NCBI GenBank assembly: GCA_963840435.1
Contig: CAWIYY010000012.1
Location: 1 to 64,000, forward strand
DNA length: 64,000 nt
Direction: 5' to 3'
Source of the DNA: Bog-473 sp963840435
GTDB lineage: Bacteria; Actinomycetota; Acidimicrobiia; Acidimicrobiales; RAAP-2
Shown here: piece by piece, positions 43,250 through 52,769 of the stretch
Position numbering within the stretch: the stretch's first letter is position 1
Layout: every line of letters starts with the position of its first letter
The notes under the pieces: generated by a model
Seen by the model: the letters and a program-made list of their open reading frames with translations, nothing else
Databases searched by the model: none
Told to the model about the DNA's origin: nothing
Translations under genes and position numbers: made by a program

Positions 43250-44667
43250 TGCTGGCCGCCACGTTCAGCCTGGCCGACGCGCGCGACCTCGTCTACCTGA
43301 TCGCCATCATCGGCTTCATCCTGGCGCTCAAGTTCTTGAGCTCACCCAGGCACGCCCGGCGGGGGAATCTCATCGGCGCGGCGGCGGCCGTCCTGGCTGT
43401 CGGTTTCACCTTCACCGAGCCCACCTTGCGCCACTCGGGCAAGAACCTGGTGCTGGCCCTCGTGGCCATGGTGCTCGGTGCAGCGATCGCGGTGCCGGTG
43501 GCCCGCTTCGTGAAGATGACCGCCATGCCACAGCTCGTGGCCATCTTCAACGGCGTGGGCGGCGGGGCGGCGGCCCTGATCTCCATCGTGGAGCTGCTCC
43601 ACCTGCACGCCCTCGGGCTCCAGCCGGCCACCTACGTCACGGCCGAGGTGCTGCTCGGCGTGCTCATCGGAGCGGTGTCCTTCTCGGGCAGCGCCATCGC
43701 GTTCATCAAGCTGCAGGAGTTGATCACCGGACGGCCCATCACCTACCCGGGCCAGCAGGTGATCAACGCGCTGGTCGCCCTGGCCATCGGGGTCTGCGTC
43801 ATCCTGGCCCTGGTCACAGGGTCCATCGTGTGGGTCTGGATCATCCTCGTGCTCGCACTGGTGCTCGGCGTGATCTTCGTCCTGCCCATCGGTGGTGCGG
43901 ACGTGCCGGTGCTGATCTCCCTGCTGAACTCGTTCACCGGTCTGGCCGTGGCCGCGTCGGGGTTCGTGCTCGACAACGCACTGCTCATCGTGGCCGGCAC
44001 CCTTGTCGGTGCCTCGGGCATCATCCTCACCCGGCTGATGAGCTCGGCCATGGGGCGCTCCCTGCCCAACATCCTCTTCAGCGCCTTCGGCTCGGTCATC
44101 ACGGCGACGGGCGGCGAGGAGGGCGACGCCTCGCGACCGGTCCGGACAGGAACGCCCGACGACGTCGGCGTGCTCCTGGCCTATGCCCGCAAGGTGGTGA
44201 TCATCCCGGGCTACGGGCTGGCGGTGGCCCAGGCCCAGCACACGGTGCGCGAGCTGGCCGATGCGCTGCGGGCGCGCGGCGTCGACACGTTCTTCGCCAT
44301 TCACCCGGTGGCCGGACGCATGCCGGGGCACATGAACGTGCTCCTGGCCGAGGCCAACGTGCCCTACGACGAGCTCAAGGAGATGGACGAGGCCAACCCC
44401 GAGATGTCTACGGCCGACGTCGCCCTCGTGGTCGGGGCAAACGACACGGTGAACCCCGCGGCCAAGTCGTCGCCGGGCAGCCCGATCTACGGGATGCCCA
44501 TCATCCACGCCGACGAGGCCGAGAACATCATCTTCTTGAAGCGCTCCATGCGACCCGGTTTCGCCGGCATCGACAACGACCTGCTCTACGACCCGAAGAC
44601 GACCATGCTCTTCGGCGACGCCAAGGACACGTTGCAGAAGCTGGTTGCTGCGGTCAACGACGCCTGA
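43249..44667 (+). CDS. pntB: NAD(P) transhydrogenase subunit beta
   Basis: 472 residues. The N-terminal half is membrane-embedded, about eight helices between residues 10 and 260. The C-terminal domain III binds NADP(H), with the GYGLAVAQAQHTVRELAD, FFAIHPVAGRMPGHMNVLLAEA and VVGANDTVNPAAK motifs. This is the proton channel and NADP site of the transhydrogenase. It is the last gene of the pnt operon; a hairpin follows its stop. Confidence 0.95.
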   Translation: MLAATFSLADARDLVYLIAIIGFILALKFLSSPRHARRGNLIGAAAAVLAVGFTFTEPTLRHSGKNLVLALVAMVLGAAIAVPVARFVKMTAMPQLVAIFNGVGGGAAALISIVELLHLHALGLQPATYVTAEVLLGVLIGAVSFSGSAIAFIKLQELITGRPITYPGQQVINALVALAIGVCVILALVTGSIVWVWIILVLALVLGVIFVLPIGGADVPVLISLLNSFTGLAVAASGFVLDNALLIVAGTLVGASGIILTRLMSSAMGRSLPNILFSAFGSVITATGGEEGDASRPVRTGTPDDVGVLLAYARKVVIIPGYGLAVAQAQHTVRELADALRARGVDTFFAIHPVAGRMPGHMNVLLAEANVPYDELKEMDEANPEMSTADVALVVGANDTVNPAAKSSPGSPIYGMPIIHADEAENIIFLKRSMRPGFAGIDNDLLYDPKTTMLFGDAKDTLQKLVAAVNDA

Positions 44668-44688
44668 GGGACGGGAGGAAGGCGTCCC
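44668..44688 (+). terminator. Hairpin after pntB
   Basis: GGGACG (44668-44673) and CGTCCC (44683-44688) pair immediately after the pntB stop codon. The stem is short and no T-tract follows, so terminator function is tentative. Confidence 0.35.
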
Positions 44689-44785
44689 GGCCGGGTGGAC
44701 GCAATTTCTGTGTGATTTCCGCTCCAGGTCCGAGCAACACCCCCGGTGACCGTGAGAGCAGAGCGGCCGGGCCGTTCCCCCACAC

Positions 44786-46625
44786 ATGGCGCTGGCTGCA
44801 AGGCTGGCCCACCTCGTCGGGGGGACGATCTCGGAGGTGGGGAGACGGGCGCGGGACGCGTCCGCCGGAAGGGCGTGGTTGGCGCCCCGGGTGGTGGTGG
44901 CCGCCTTCTTCCTCCTCATGCTGAGTGTGGGCTTCGTGATCGGCCTGGGCGGTGCGGCCGCTCCCCTTTCCCACGGCCGTTCGGCGCCGCAGGGCCAGCG
45001 AGCCGGCGGCCGGCATCACGGGCGCGGCGGCCGGGCGGCTGGGCGGCCCGGCCCGGCCCGGCTGGCCGACGACTCGGGCAACGCCGTGCTGGCACAGCTC
45101 GGCGGGTCGGGTGCCGCCGTGCTGCCGGCGGCCACGGGCGCGCCGGCACCGGCCTCGGCCGCGGTGGCGGACCAACCACCGCTGGCGACCCGGGAGAATT
45201 TTCGCGTTCGCGCCCTACTGGACGCTCGGCCAGTCCCCCTCCTTCGTCATCACGGGACTGTCCACCATCGCCTACTTCTCCATCGGGGTGAACCCCGACG
45301 GCAGCCTCGACGAGAGCGGGGCCGGGTGGTCGGGCTTCGAGAGTCAGGACCTGGTCGACCTCATTTCGCGGGCGCACGCGGCGGGAGAGCGGGTGGTGCT
45401 GACCGTGAACGACTTCGGCCAGAGCTCGCTCGACGAGCTGACGTCGTCGCCCACGGCGGCGGGCACGCTGTCCGCCGCGCTCATCCCGCTGCTCCAGGCC
45501 AAGTCGCTCGACGGGGTCAACTTCGACTTCGAGGGCGACGGCAGCGCCGACCAGGCGGGATTGACCAACTTGATCGCGGCCGTGTCGACCGCGCTGCGCA
45601 ACGCGGACCCGCACTGGCAGATCACGATGGACACCTACGCATCATCGGCCGGAGACCCGAGAGGTTTCTACGACATTCCTGCGCTGTCCCAGTTCGTGGA
45701 CGCCTTCTTCGTCATGGACTACGAGCTCAACCTGGCCGGCTCGCCGACGGCGGCCTCGCCTCTCACGAGCGGCGCGTTCAGCACCCTCACCACGCTCGAG
45801 CAGTACACCGGGGCCGTGCCGGCGTCGAAGGTCATTTTGGGGCTCCCGTTCTTCGGCATCGACTGGCCGACGACGAACGGGACGATGGCGGCCAACGCGG
45901 CGGGGCCGGCGGCGGACATCGCGGACAGCGAGGCCCAGGACAACGGTCCCCAGTACTGGGACCCCGTCACGGGGACGGCGTGGACGAGCTACCTCGTCGG
46001 GAGCCAGTGGCACGAGTCGTACTACGAAGGCGAGGACGGGCTCTACCAGGCGGCCATGGCGGCGGTGAAGGCGGGCGCGCGCGGTGTCGGCATCTGGGCC
46101 CTCGGCATGGAGAACGACAGCGCGCAGATGATCGCCTCCATGGACGGCTTCGACCCGGGCCAGCCGGCGAGCACCGGTCCGGCATCCACCTCGGTCAGCC
46201 CACCGGCTGCCCCCCCTTGGCCGCCCGCGCCGCCCGCGCCGCCTGCCTCGACAGCGAGCGGTGGCGGCGGCAGCGGGGGAGGGGGAGGCGGCTCGTCGGG
46301 CCCACCTTCCACATCGACATCGACGACGCCACCGACCTCGGCGCCCCCGCCGACCACGACCACGACGACGTTGCCTCCCTACGCATCGGGCACCTTCGAC
46401 GGCGCCACCGTGCAGCTGACCCCAGTTGCGGCGAGCCAGGTGACCCCCTTCACCGGGGACGGGTCACTCACCAGCTTCTCGACGAACGAGCCGGTTTACG
46501 CCTGTCTGAACGGGGCGACGATCGCCGTGTACTGGGACGGGCTGCTCAGCAGCCAGCTGGTGGCCGTGGCGGTGACGCCGACGAACTGCATGAGCCAGGA
46601 CTTCCTCCTGCCCAGTTCCGCCTGA
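44786..46625 (+). pseudogene. Secreted/anchored glycoside hydrolase 18-like protein, apparent frameshift
   Basis: The N-terminal part (from 44786) has one membrane anchor near residues 35-55. After a low-complexity linker the frame changes at a TTTT run (45199-45202); removing one T joins it to FAFAPYWTLGQSPSFVI in the next frame. That frame carries a GH18 TIM barrel with DGVNFDFE, the DGxNxDxE form seen in YaaH/LysM-type GH18 proteins, including the catalytic glutamate. A long Ser/Thr/Pro/Gly linker and a C-terminal beta domain with one cysteine pair follow. It is probably a cell-wall or chitin-active enzyme of about 610 residues. The break looks like a homopolymer error. Confidence 0.78.
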
Positions 46626-46698
46626 ACACCGTCCTCACAACGGCAGGTCCGGGCGACCAGACCACCCCGGCGCCGCCCGGTACCCTGAGTCGAGGGCC

Positions 46699-48678
46699 AT
46701 GGACGAGGAGACGAGCTCGGGCAGCGGCACCAGCACGAACGGGGCGGCACCCGCCCGCCGGTTCCCCCTCGCGGTCCCGTCCCAACGGGTGCTCCAGATT
46801 GTGCTCGGCCTCTTCTGGATCCTCGATGCCGCCCTGCAGTTCCAGCCGTTCATGTTCGGCCGGAGCTTCGTCGAGGCCAACATCGTGGCCAACGCCCAGG
46901 GCCAGCCCTTCGTCGTGGGCGACCTCATCACCCACATCGGAAACTTCCTGGCCCCCGACATCGCGGTGTGGAACACCTTCTTCGCGCTGATCCAGCTCGT
47001 CATCGGCGTCGGCCTGCTCTACCGGCCCACGGTCAAGCCGGCCCTGGCCCTCTCGTTCGCCTGGGCGCTCGGGGTCTGGGTCTTCGGCGAGGGACTGGGG
47101 ATGCTCCTCACGGGGACGGCCAGCGCGTTGACCGGCGCGCCGGGCGGCGTGGTCATGTACGCCGTCATCGGACTGATGTGCTGGCCCAGGGCGCCGCGGC
47201 GCGGCGCGGCGGGGGAGCCGGTGGGCCTGGCGTCATCGGCTGCGGCCCAGGGCATCGGGCGCTCGATCACGCCCATGGCGGTGTGGAGCGGCTACTGGTG
47301 CCTGGCCGCCGTCCTCTTCTTGTTCCCCGACAACCGCACCCCCTCCTCGGTGCAGAGCGCCATCGTGGGCATGGCCGACGGTGAACCCGGCTGGTTCAGC
47401 CACTTCCTCACCAGCCTGGGCAACGAGTTCGCACACTCCGGGTCCCAGACGGCGTGGGTGCTGGCCCTGCTCTCCCTGGTGATCGGGCTCGGACCGCTCG
47501 TGGTGCGCCGGCCGGGCTGGTTCCTGGCGGGAGGCGCACTCCTGGCCCTGGCCATGTGGGTGGCCGCCCAGGGGTTGGTGGGCGACGTGTTCACCGGCTC
47601 GGCCACCGACCCCAACACGGGGCCTCTCGTGATTCTGCTGGCAGCGGCCATGGTGCCGCTGGTCGCCGCCCCCCGGAAGTCCTGGGAACCGCCCGCGCTG
47701 GTGACGATACGACGGGCCCCGGCCGTGGCCGGGCTGGGGGTGGTGGCCCTGGCCGCCGGCCTGGCGCTGAGTGCCACCTACCCGGCGGCCTCGGAGGAGT
47801 CGAGCTCAACCGCGATGGGGGGCATGACCATGGACGGCAACGGCGCCATGGCCGCGGGGTCGGAATCGATCGCGTCCGAGACGTGCCACCTCCACCAGAC
47901 CGGCCTCAAGCTTCAGGGGCTCGACCTCAACAACACGCCGTACATGATCATGGGTGGGAAGTCGGCCGGGATGGACATGAACGGCGCCGACGCCAGCGCG
48001 GCGGCCGGCTTCAACGTCACCAAGCCCAACTGGAACTACACCGGACCCGCGCTGCCCCAGGCCGAGGCCGAGCAGTTGCTGGCGGACGGGAACAACGGGC
48101 CCCAGGACATCGGGATGGCGGAGAACGGCTGCGCGCCCAAGCTGAACGCGACCCAGGAACTCGGGGCCCAGCAGTACGTCCAGGCGACGTCCGCGGCGGC
48201 GGCGCGCTACCCGACGCCGTCGGCGGCGCTGGCCGCGGGCTACGAGCCGGCGTCGCCCACCGACTATCCCCTCGTCTCGTACGTGAACCCGACCGTGGTG
48301 GCGGCCAACGCGGCAGCCAAGCGCACGCTCGACCCGGCGCACATCGACGGGCTGGTCTTCGCCCAGACGCCGTCGGGGACCGAGGTGCTGGCGGGAGCCT
48401 TCTACATCCTGCCCTCGACCGTCTCGAGCGTGCCCATGCCTTACGGCGCGCTGGTCCAGTGGCACCGGCGTCTGGCCGTGTGCGGGAACGGCACCAGCTC
48501 GCCGACCATGCCGCTCGCCATCACCGGCTACCCGCCGTGCCCGAGTGGCTCGACGGTGACGCCGACGCCCTACCTGTCCATGGTGTGGCAGGTGCCGGTG
48601 GCGGGTGGACCGCTGGCCATTCAGCCGCCCGACATCCAGATCGTCGAGGCGTCGGTCATGCAGACGCTGGCCTCCTGA
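46699..48678 (+). CDS. Large polytopic membrane protein with Met/His-containing extracytoplasmic domain
   Basis: 659 residues. The first 370 hold about nine hydrophobic segments, starting with VLQIVLGLFWILDAALQFQPF, which is reminiscent of DoxX-like proteins. The rest is probably outside the membrane. It begins with a Met-rich stretch (GGMTMDGNGAMAAG), then CHLHQTG and YMIMGGKSAGMDMNG, spacing that could bind copper or another soft metal. Cysteines further on (ENGCAPK, AVCGNG, GYPPCPSG) may form disulfides. The family is not recognised and the metal link is an inference. Confidence 0.7.
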   Translation: MDEETSSGSGTSTNGAAPARRFPLAVPSQRVLQIVLGLFWILDAALQFQPFMFGRSFVEANIVANAQGQPFVVGDLITHIGNFLAPDIAVWNTFFALIQLVIGVGLLYRPTVKPALALSFAWALGVWVFGEGLGMLLTGTASALTGAPGGVVMYAVIGLMCWPRAPRRGAAGEPVGLASSAAAQGIGRSITPMAVWSGYWCLAAVLFLFPDNRTPSSVQSAIVGMADGEPGWFSHFLTSLGNEFAHSGSQTAWVLALLSLVIGLGPLVVRRPGWFLAGGALLALAMWVAAQGLVGDVFTGSATDPNTGPLVILLAAAMVPLVAAPRKSWEPPALVTIRRAPAVAGLGVVALAAGLALSATYPAASEESSSTAMGGMTMDGNGAMAAGSESIASETCHLHQTGLKLQGLDLNNTPYMIMGGKSAGMDMNGADASAAAGFNVTKPNWNYTGPALPQAEAEQLLADGNNGPQDIGMAENGCAPKLNATQELGAQQYVQATSAAAARYPTPSAALAAGYEPASPTDYPLVSYVNPTVVAANAAAKRTLDPAHIDGLVFAQTPSGTEVLAGAFYILPSTVSSVPMPYGALVQWHRRLAVCGNGTSSPTMPLAITGYPPCPSGSTVTPTPYLSMVWQVPVAGGPLAIQPPDIQIVEASVMQTLAS

Positions 48679-48717
48679 CGCAGCGGCGCGGTTCGGCGTC
48701 GCGTCCAGGCGCCCGGC

Positions 48718-49641
48718 TCAGCGAGGCGCGATGGTGTCCACCCCGGCGAGCACCTGGGCGCTCGGCTGCCAGGCGCCGGCGGCGACGTTCCCCTTGATCT
48801 GCTCGGCGCTGGTGGCGCCGGCGATGACCGACGCCACAGCGGGGCGCGAGAGCAGCCAGCCGAAGGCCAGGTCGAGCACGCTGTGCCCCTCGGCGCGGGC
48901 CAGCTCGTCGAGCGCCTCCACCTTGTCCAGCCGTTCCTCGCTCAGCTGCGTGGCGGCGGCGTCGCCCATGTTGGCCAGGCGGGTGCCCTCGGGGACAGGC
49001 TGGCCCGGCCGGAACTTGCCGCTCAGCAGACCCATGGCGAGCGGGAAGTAGGGGAGGAAGGCCGTGCCGGTGCGCTCGCACTCGGCGAGCACGCCGTCTT
49101 CGGGCTCGCGGTGCAGGATGTTGTACTGGTTCTGCACGCTGACGAACCCGGGTTCGCCGTCGCGCACCGCGGCGTCGGCCTCCTCGAGCAGGGCGGTGCT
49201 GAAGTTGGAGCAGCCGATCTCGCGCACCTTGCCCTCGGCGACCAGCTCGGCCAGCACGCCCATCGTCTCGGAGATCGGCGTCTTCTGGTCGGGCACGTGC
49301 AGCTGGTAGAGGTCGATGCGGTCGGTTCCGAGCCGGGTCAGGCTGTCCTCCACCGCGATGCGGACGTAGGCGGCGGACGCGCCGCCCTCGTGGCCCTCGT
49401 AGGGTGCGCCGAACTTGGTGGCCAGCACGATCTCGTCGCGCCGACGGCCCAGCGCGGTGCCGAGGTAGCTCTCGCTCTTGGCCCCGCCGTAGATGTCGGC
49501 GGTGTCGAAGAGCGTGATGCCGGCGTCGAGCGCGGCGCCGACCACGCTGTCGGTCTCGGTGGGCCCGAGGCGCCCCCCGAAGTTGTTGCAGCCCAAGCCG
49601 ACCACGCTGACCTTGAGCGATCCGATCGTGCGCGTCTCCAC
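48718..49641 (-). CDS. Aldo/keto reductase
   Basis: A 307-residue NADPH-dependent aldo/keto reductase. The catalytic tetrad D46, Y51, K76 and H115 is intact (FDTADIYGGAKSE, LATKFG, YQLHVPD). The cofactor region GCSNFS is present, and the C-terminal SVIAGATSAEQIKGN binds the nucleotide phosphate. It reduces a carbonyl of unknown identity. It is divergent from the SRPBCC gene at 49758 across a 116-base spacer. Confidence 0.9.
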   Translation of the reverse strand: METRTIGSLKVSVVGLGCNNFGGRLGPTETDSVVGAALDAGITLFDTADIYGGAKSESYLGTALGRRRDEIVLATKFGAPYEGHEGGASAAYVRIAVEDSLTRLGTDRIDLYQLHVPDQKTPISETMGVLAELVAEGKVREIGCSNFSTALLEEADAAVRDGEPGFVSVQNQYNILHREPEDGVLAECERTGTAFLPYFPLAMGLLSGKFRPGQPVPEGTRLANMGDAAATQLSEERLDKVEALDELARAEGHSVLDLAFGWLLSRPAVASVIAGATSAEQIKGNVAAGAWQPSAQVLAGVDTIAPR

Positions 49642-49757
49642 CCGACACCTCCGTGCTGGTCCTGGTCACGGGGCCCGTGCGGGCCGACCGCCTCGGCAGT
49701 ACTGTACCGGCGGCATCGGGTCCCGGGTCGGGCCGACCGGTGGACGAGGAGGCAGCG

Positions 49758-50138
49758 ATGGCAGCAGGTGCAGTGGAGGTCACGATCGCGGCGGCGCCCG
49801 ACGTCGTGTGGCAGAAGGTGGGCGACTTCGGCGGCCTGGGCAACTTCTTTCCGGGTATCGAGTCGTTCCGGCTCGAGGGCGACGACCGCGTCATCGGGAT
49901 GTTCGGCATGGAGATCCGCGAGCGGCTCCTGGGCAAGGACGACGCGGCGCGCACGATCACCTACTCGGTGGTCGACGGGGTTCCGGTCGACAGCCACACC
50001 GCCACTATCTCGGTGGAGGAGAAGGACGGCGGCTCCCGCGTGATCTGGGCCTACGACGTGAGCCCCGACGAAATGGCGCCGATCTTCGGCGACACCTACA
50101 AGGCTGCGCTGACCCAGCTGGAGAACAGCTTCGGCTGA
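49758..50138 (+). CDS. SRPBCC (START-like) family protein
   Basis: A 126-residue helix-grip protein (VEVTIAAAPDVVWQKVGDFGGLGNFFPGIES). An excellent ribosome site, GAGGAGG, lies 6 bases before the ATG at 49758, which rules out longer starts. The fold binds hydrophobic ligands; the MxaD/polyketide-cyclase-2 subgroup is typical. The ligand is unknown, though lipids or steroids would fit the neighbourhood. Confidence 0.82.
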   Translation: MAAGAVEVTIAAAPDVVWQKVGDFGGLGNFFPGIESFRLEGDDRVIGMFGMEIRERLLGKDDAARTITYSVVDGVPVDSHTATISVEEKDGGSRVIWAYDVSPDEMAPIFGDTYKAALTQLENSFG

Positions 50139-50196
50139 CACCGGGGCTGCGCTGGTCCGGGACGGTCCCGCTCCGGGCGGCGCCTACCCTGACGCC

Positions 50197-51711
50197 GTGA
50201 ACAACGGCCCGGCGGACGCGACGGCGCCGCGCCCCACATCCGTGCCGCGTCCCCTCACCGAGGACGTGCCGCGGATCTACCCGCGCCGCCTCCCCGATGC
50301 GAGCGGGCGCGAACTCCTCCGGCGCAGCCGCACCATCGCCAAAGTGGTCGGGTTCCACTTCGCCCCGACCGCGGCGCGCCAGCTGCTGCACATCCGCCAG
50401 GGCGTGTTGCCGGCGGCCCAGTTGGCCCGGCCGCTGCGCCGGAGCTTCCAAGACCTCGGCGGTACTTTCATGAAGTTCGGCCAGATCATTGCGTCCTCGC
50501 CCGGCATGTTCGGCGACGACGTGGCCGACGAGTTCCGGGCCTGCCTCGATACGGGCCCGACCGTGCCCTTCCCCGACGTGCGCCAGCGGGTGGAGGAGGA
50601 CCTGGGCCTGAACCTGCGCGACGCCTTCGCCGAATTCGACCCCCGGCCGATCGGGACGGCGTCCATTGCGGTAGTGCACAAGGCGCGTCTGCTCGACGGG
50701 CGCACGGTGGCGGTGAAGGTGCTGCGGCCCGAGATCGAGCACGTGGTGGCGACGGACCTCGACCTCATGCAGCCGCTGCTCGAGATCCTGGTCCGCCAGA
50801 CCGGCGACCAGATGGCGGGCTCGACCCTGCAGATGCTCGACGGCTTCCGGGTGCAGATCGGCGAGGAGATGGATCTGCGCAACGAGGCGCGCTCGCTCGT
50901 GCACTTCCGGCGGCTGCAGAACGAATTCGACCTGCGTCTCATGGCGGTGCCCGAGCCCTACCTCGACCTGTCAGGGCGCAACGTCCTCACCATGGAGTTC
51001 TTCGACGGCGTCCCCATCGACGACCTGGCCAAGGTGGCCGAGCTCGGCTTCGACCCCTCCCCCCTCGTCCAGGAGGTGATGCGGGCCTTCTTCCTGACCA
51101 CGGTGCGCTGGGGCGCCTTCCATGGCGACGTGCACGCCGGGAACATGATGCTGCTGCGCGACGGCCGTATCGGCGTGATCGACTGGGGCATCGTCGGGCG
51201 ACTCGACCCCTCGACCCACCGCTTCTTCATTTCGCTGCTCGCCGCGGCGATGGGCGACGAATCGGCCTGGCCAGTGGTGACCAAGCACATCACCGACGTC
51301 TACGGTCCGGCCATCGGCGTGGCCGTCGGCTTGTCGGACGACGACCTCACCGACTTCTTCCGTTCGATCCTCGAGCCGGCGCTGACCCGCCCCTTCGGCG
51401 AAGTGAGCCTGGCCGGCATCCTCCAGACGATTCAGTTGCAGATGGCCAAGGCCCAGGGGGTCGAGGCCCACCAGCGCAGCCTGCGATCGATCCTGCGCCG
51501 GCTGCGCACCCAGCGGGCGGTGCGCCGCATGGCCGACGAGTCGGGCGGTCTGATGTCCGAGTTCGACCGGGGCACCTTCCTGCTGGCCAAGCAACTGATG
51601 TACTTCGAGCGCTACGGGCGCATGTTCGTCTCGGAGATCCCCATCCTCAACGACCGGGCCTTCATTGCGCAGCTCCTGGCCGGTGTGGACCTGACGAGCC
51701 TGGCCGACTGA
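50197..51711 (+). CDS. UbiB/ABC1-family atypical kinase
   Basis: A 504-residue ABC1/UbiB protein. It shows the KxGQ-type N-terminal motif (KFGQIIASSPGMFGDDVADEF), the VAVKVLRPE lysine, and the catalytic loop and metal site FHGDVHAGNMMLL and IDWGIVGRL. The family binds ATP and supports isoprenoid-lipid or quinone metabolism; in Actinobacteria the role is less clear. It starts with GTG. It is the last gene before the KstR-like operator and DUF35 operon. Confidence 0.88.
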   Translation: MNNGPADATAPRPTSVPRPLTEDVPRIYPRRLPDASGRELLRRSRTIAKVVGFHFAPTAARQLLHIRQGVLPAAQLARPLRRSFQDLGGTFMKFGQIIASSPGMFGDDVADEFRACLDTGPTVPFPDVRQRVEEDLGLNLRDAFAEFDPRPIGTASIAVVHKARLLDGRTVAVKVLRPEIEHVVATDLDLMQPLLEILVRQTGDQMAGSTLQMLDGFRVQIGEEMDLRNEARSLVHFRRLQNEFDLRLMAVPEPYLDLSGRNVLTMEFFDGVPIDDLAKVAELGFDPSPLVQEVMRAFFLTTVRWGAFHGDVHAGNMMLLRDGRIGVIDWGIVGRLDPSTHRFFISLLAAAMGDESAWPVVTKHITDVYGPAIGVAVGLSDDDLTDFFRSILEPALTRPFGEVSLAGILQTIQLQMAKAQGVEAHQRSLRSILRRLRTQRAVRRMADESGGLMSEFDRGTFLLAKQLMYFERYGRMFVSEIPILNDRAFIAQLLAGVDLTSLAD

Positions 51712-51756
51712 CGGGAATCCTTTGACCAGGCACCCGACCACGAACTTTTGGCGCAG

Positions 51757-51776
51757 AACTGGAATCTGTTCTAGTT
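51757..51776 (+). promoter_or_regulatory. KstR-like operator
   Basis: AACTGGAATCTGTTCTAGTT is a near-palindrome. Its core TGGAATCTGTTCTA fits the mycobacterial KstR consensus TnnAACnnGTTnnA with a single mismatch (C to T in the left half). It lies 41 bases before the first gene of the DUF35/SCP-x operon. KstR represses steroid-catabolic genes in Actinobacteria; no kstR gene is in the window. Confidence 0.6.
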
Positions 51777-51816
51777 TCGTCCGGGGCCCGGGTCAGGGCC
51801 CGAACGGGGAGGTGAG

Positions 51817-52278
51817 ATGGCAGACGAGGTTGTGAACTACACGTCCGACCACGTGCTGGAGTACCCCTTCGTGCGCTCCGTCGGACCCACGATCGGTGCG
51901 TTCCTGACCGCCCTGCGCGACGGCAAGATCGTCGGCACCAAGGGGACCGGGGGCCGGGTGATCGTGCCGCCCACCGAGTACGACCCCGAGACGGGCGAGG
52001 AGACCTCCGGCGTGGTCGAGGTCGGACCCGAAGGCACGGTGACGACCTGGTCGTGGGTGGCGCGCCCGCACGTGAAGCATCCGCTGCAGACGCCGTTCGC
52101 CTGGGTGCTCGTGCGCTTCGACGGCGCGGACACCTCCTTTCTCCACGTCATGCCGGCTGCCTCGCCCGAGGAGGTCTCGACCGGCATGCGGGTGCGCCCC
52201 GAGTTCGCACCCGAGGCCGACCGGATCGGGCACGTGAAGGACATCAGCCACTTCGTGGCGGTCGGAGGTGGAGGATGA
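51817..52278 (+). CDS. DUF35-type OB-fold protein lacking the zinc ribbon
   Basis: 153 residues. An OB-fold is visible (GTVTTWSWVARPHVKHPLQ, PFAWVLVRFDGADTSFLHV, GMRVRPEFAP), but the usual CxxC...CxxC ribbon is absent and the N terminus is YTSDHVLEYPFVRSVGPTI instead. It probably pairs with the zinc-ribbon DUF35 protein encoded next (ATGA overlap). Two DUF35 proteins for two thiolase-like partners suggest a four-component complex. Confidence 0.85.
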   Translation: MADEVVNYTSDHVLEYPFVRSVGPTIGAFLTALRDGKIVGTKGTGGRVIVPPTEYDPETGEETSGVVEVGPEGTVTTWSWVARPHVKHPLQTPFAWVLVRFDGADTSFLHVMPAASPEEVSTGMRVRPEFAPEADRIGHVKDISHFVAVGGGG

Positions 52279-52769
52279 GCGAGCGTGAGCCGGTGACCAT
52301 GATGGAGGCGCCCACCCGCCTCGACTACGTCTTCACGGCCGGGGTGGCCCAGAGCAAGAACCTGCAGGGGTACCAGGAGGGCAAGTTCATCGGCCAGCGC
52401 TGCCCCAAGTGCAAGAAGGTGTACATCCCCTCGCGCGGCTCGTGCCCGACAGACGGCGTGCCCACCGACGAGGTGGTCGAGCTGCCCAACACGGGCACCG
52501 TCACCACCTACTGCGTGGTCAACGTGCCCTTCGCCGGGCAGTCGATCGAGATCCCCTACATCTGCGGGCAGATCCTCCTCGACGGAGCCAACCTGTCGTT
52601 CATGGCGCTGCTCCAGGAGATCCCGATCGAAGAGGTCCGCATGGGCCTGCGCGTCGAAGCGGTCTGGGTTCCGCCCGAAGAGCTCGGTCCCACCATGGCC
52701 TCGGTGAAGTACTTTCGCCCGACCGGGGAGCCCGACGCGGAGTACGCGACCTACAAGGAGTACCTGTGA
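52275..52769 (+). CDS. DUF35 OB-fold protein with incomplete zinc ribbon
   Basis: 164 residues. The ribbon has C43, C46 and C57 but the fourth position is an aspartate (CPTD, D60), so zinc binding may be altered. The OB-fold follows (GTVTTYCVVNVPFAGQSIEI, ICGQILLDGANLSFMALL). It overlaps both neighbours by 4 bases. In steroid-degrading Actinobacteria such a protein activates an SCP-x-like aldolase on side-chain CoA esters. Confidence 0.87.
   Translation: MSEREPVTMMEAPTRLDYVFTAGVAQSKNLQGYQEGKFIGQRCPKCKKVYIPSRGSCPTDGVPTDEVVELPNTGTVTTYCVVNVPFAGQSIEIPYICGQILLDGANLSFMALLQEIPIEEVRMGLRVEAVWVPPEELGPTMASVKYFRPTGEPDAEYATYKEYL

Noticed and set aside
48718..49641. Aldo/keto reductase as part of the steroid pathway
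   Set aside because: No shared operator or operon with the catabolic genes; neighbours are unrelated.
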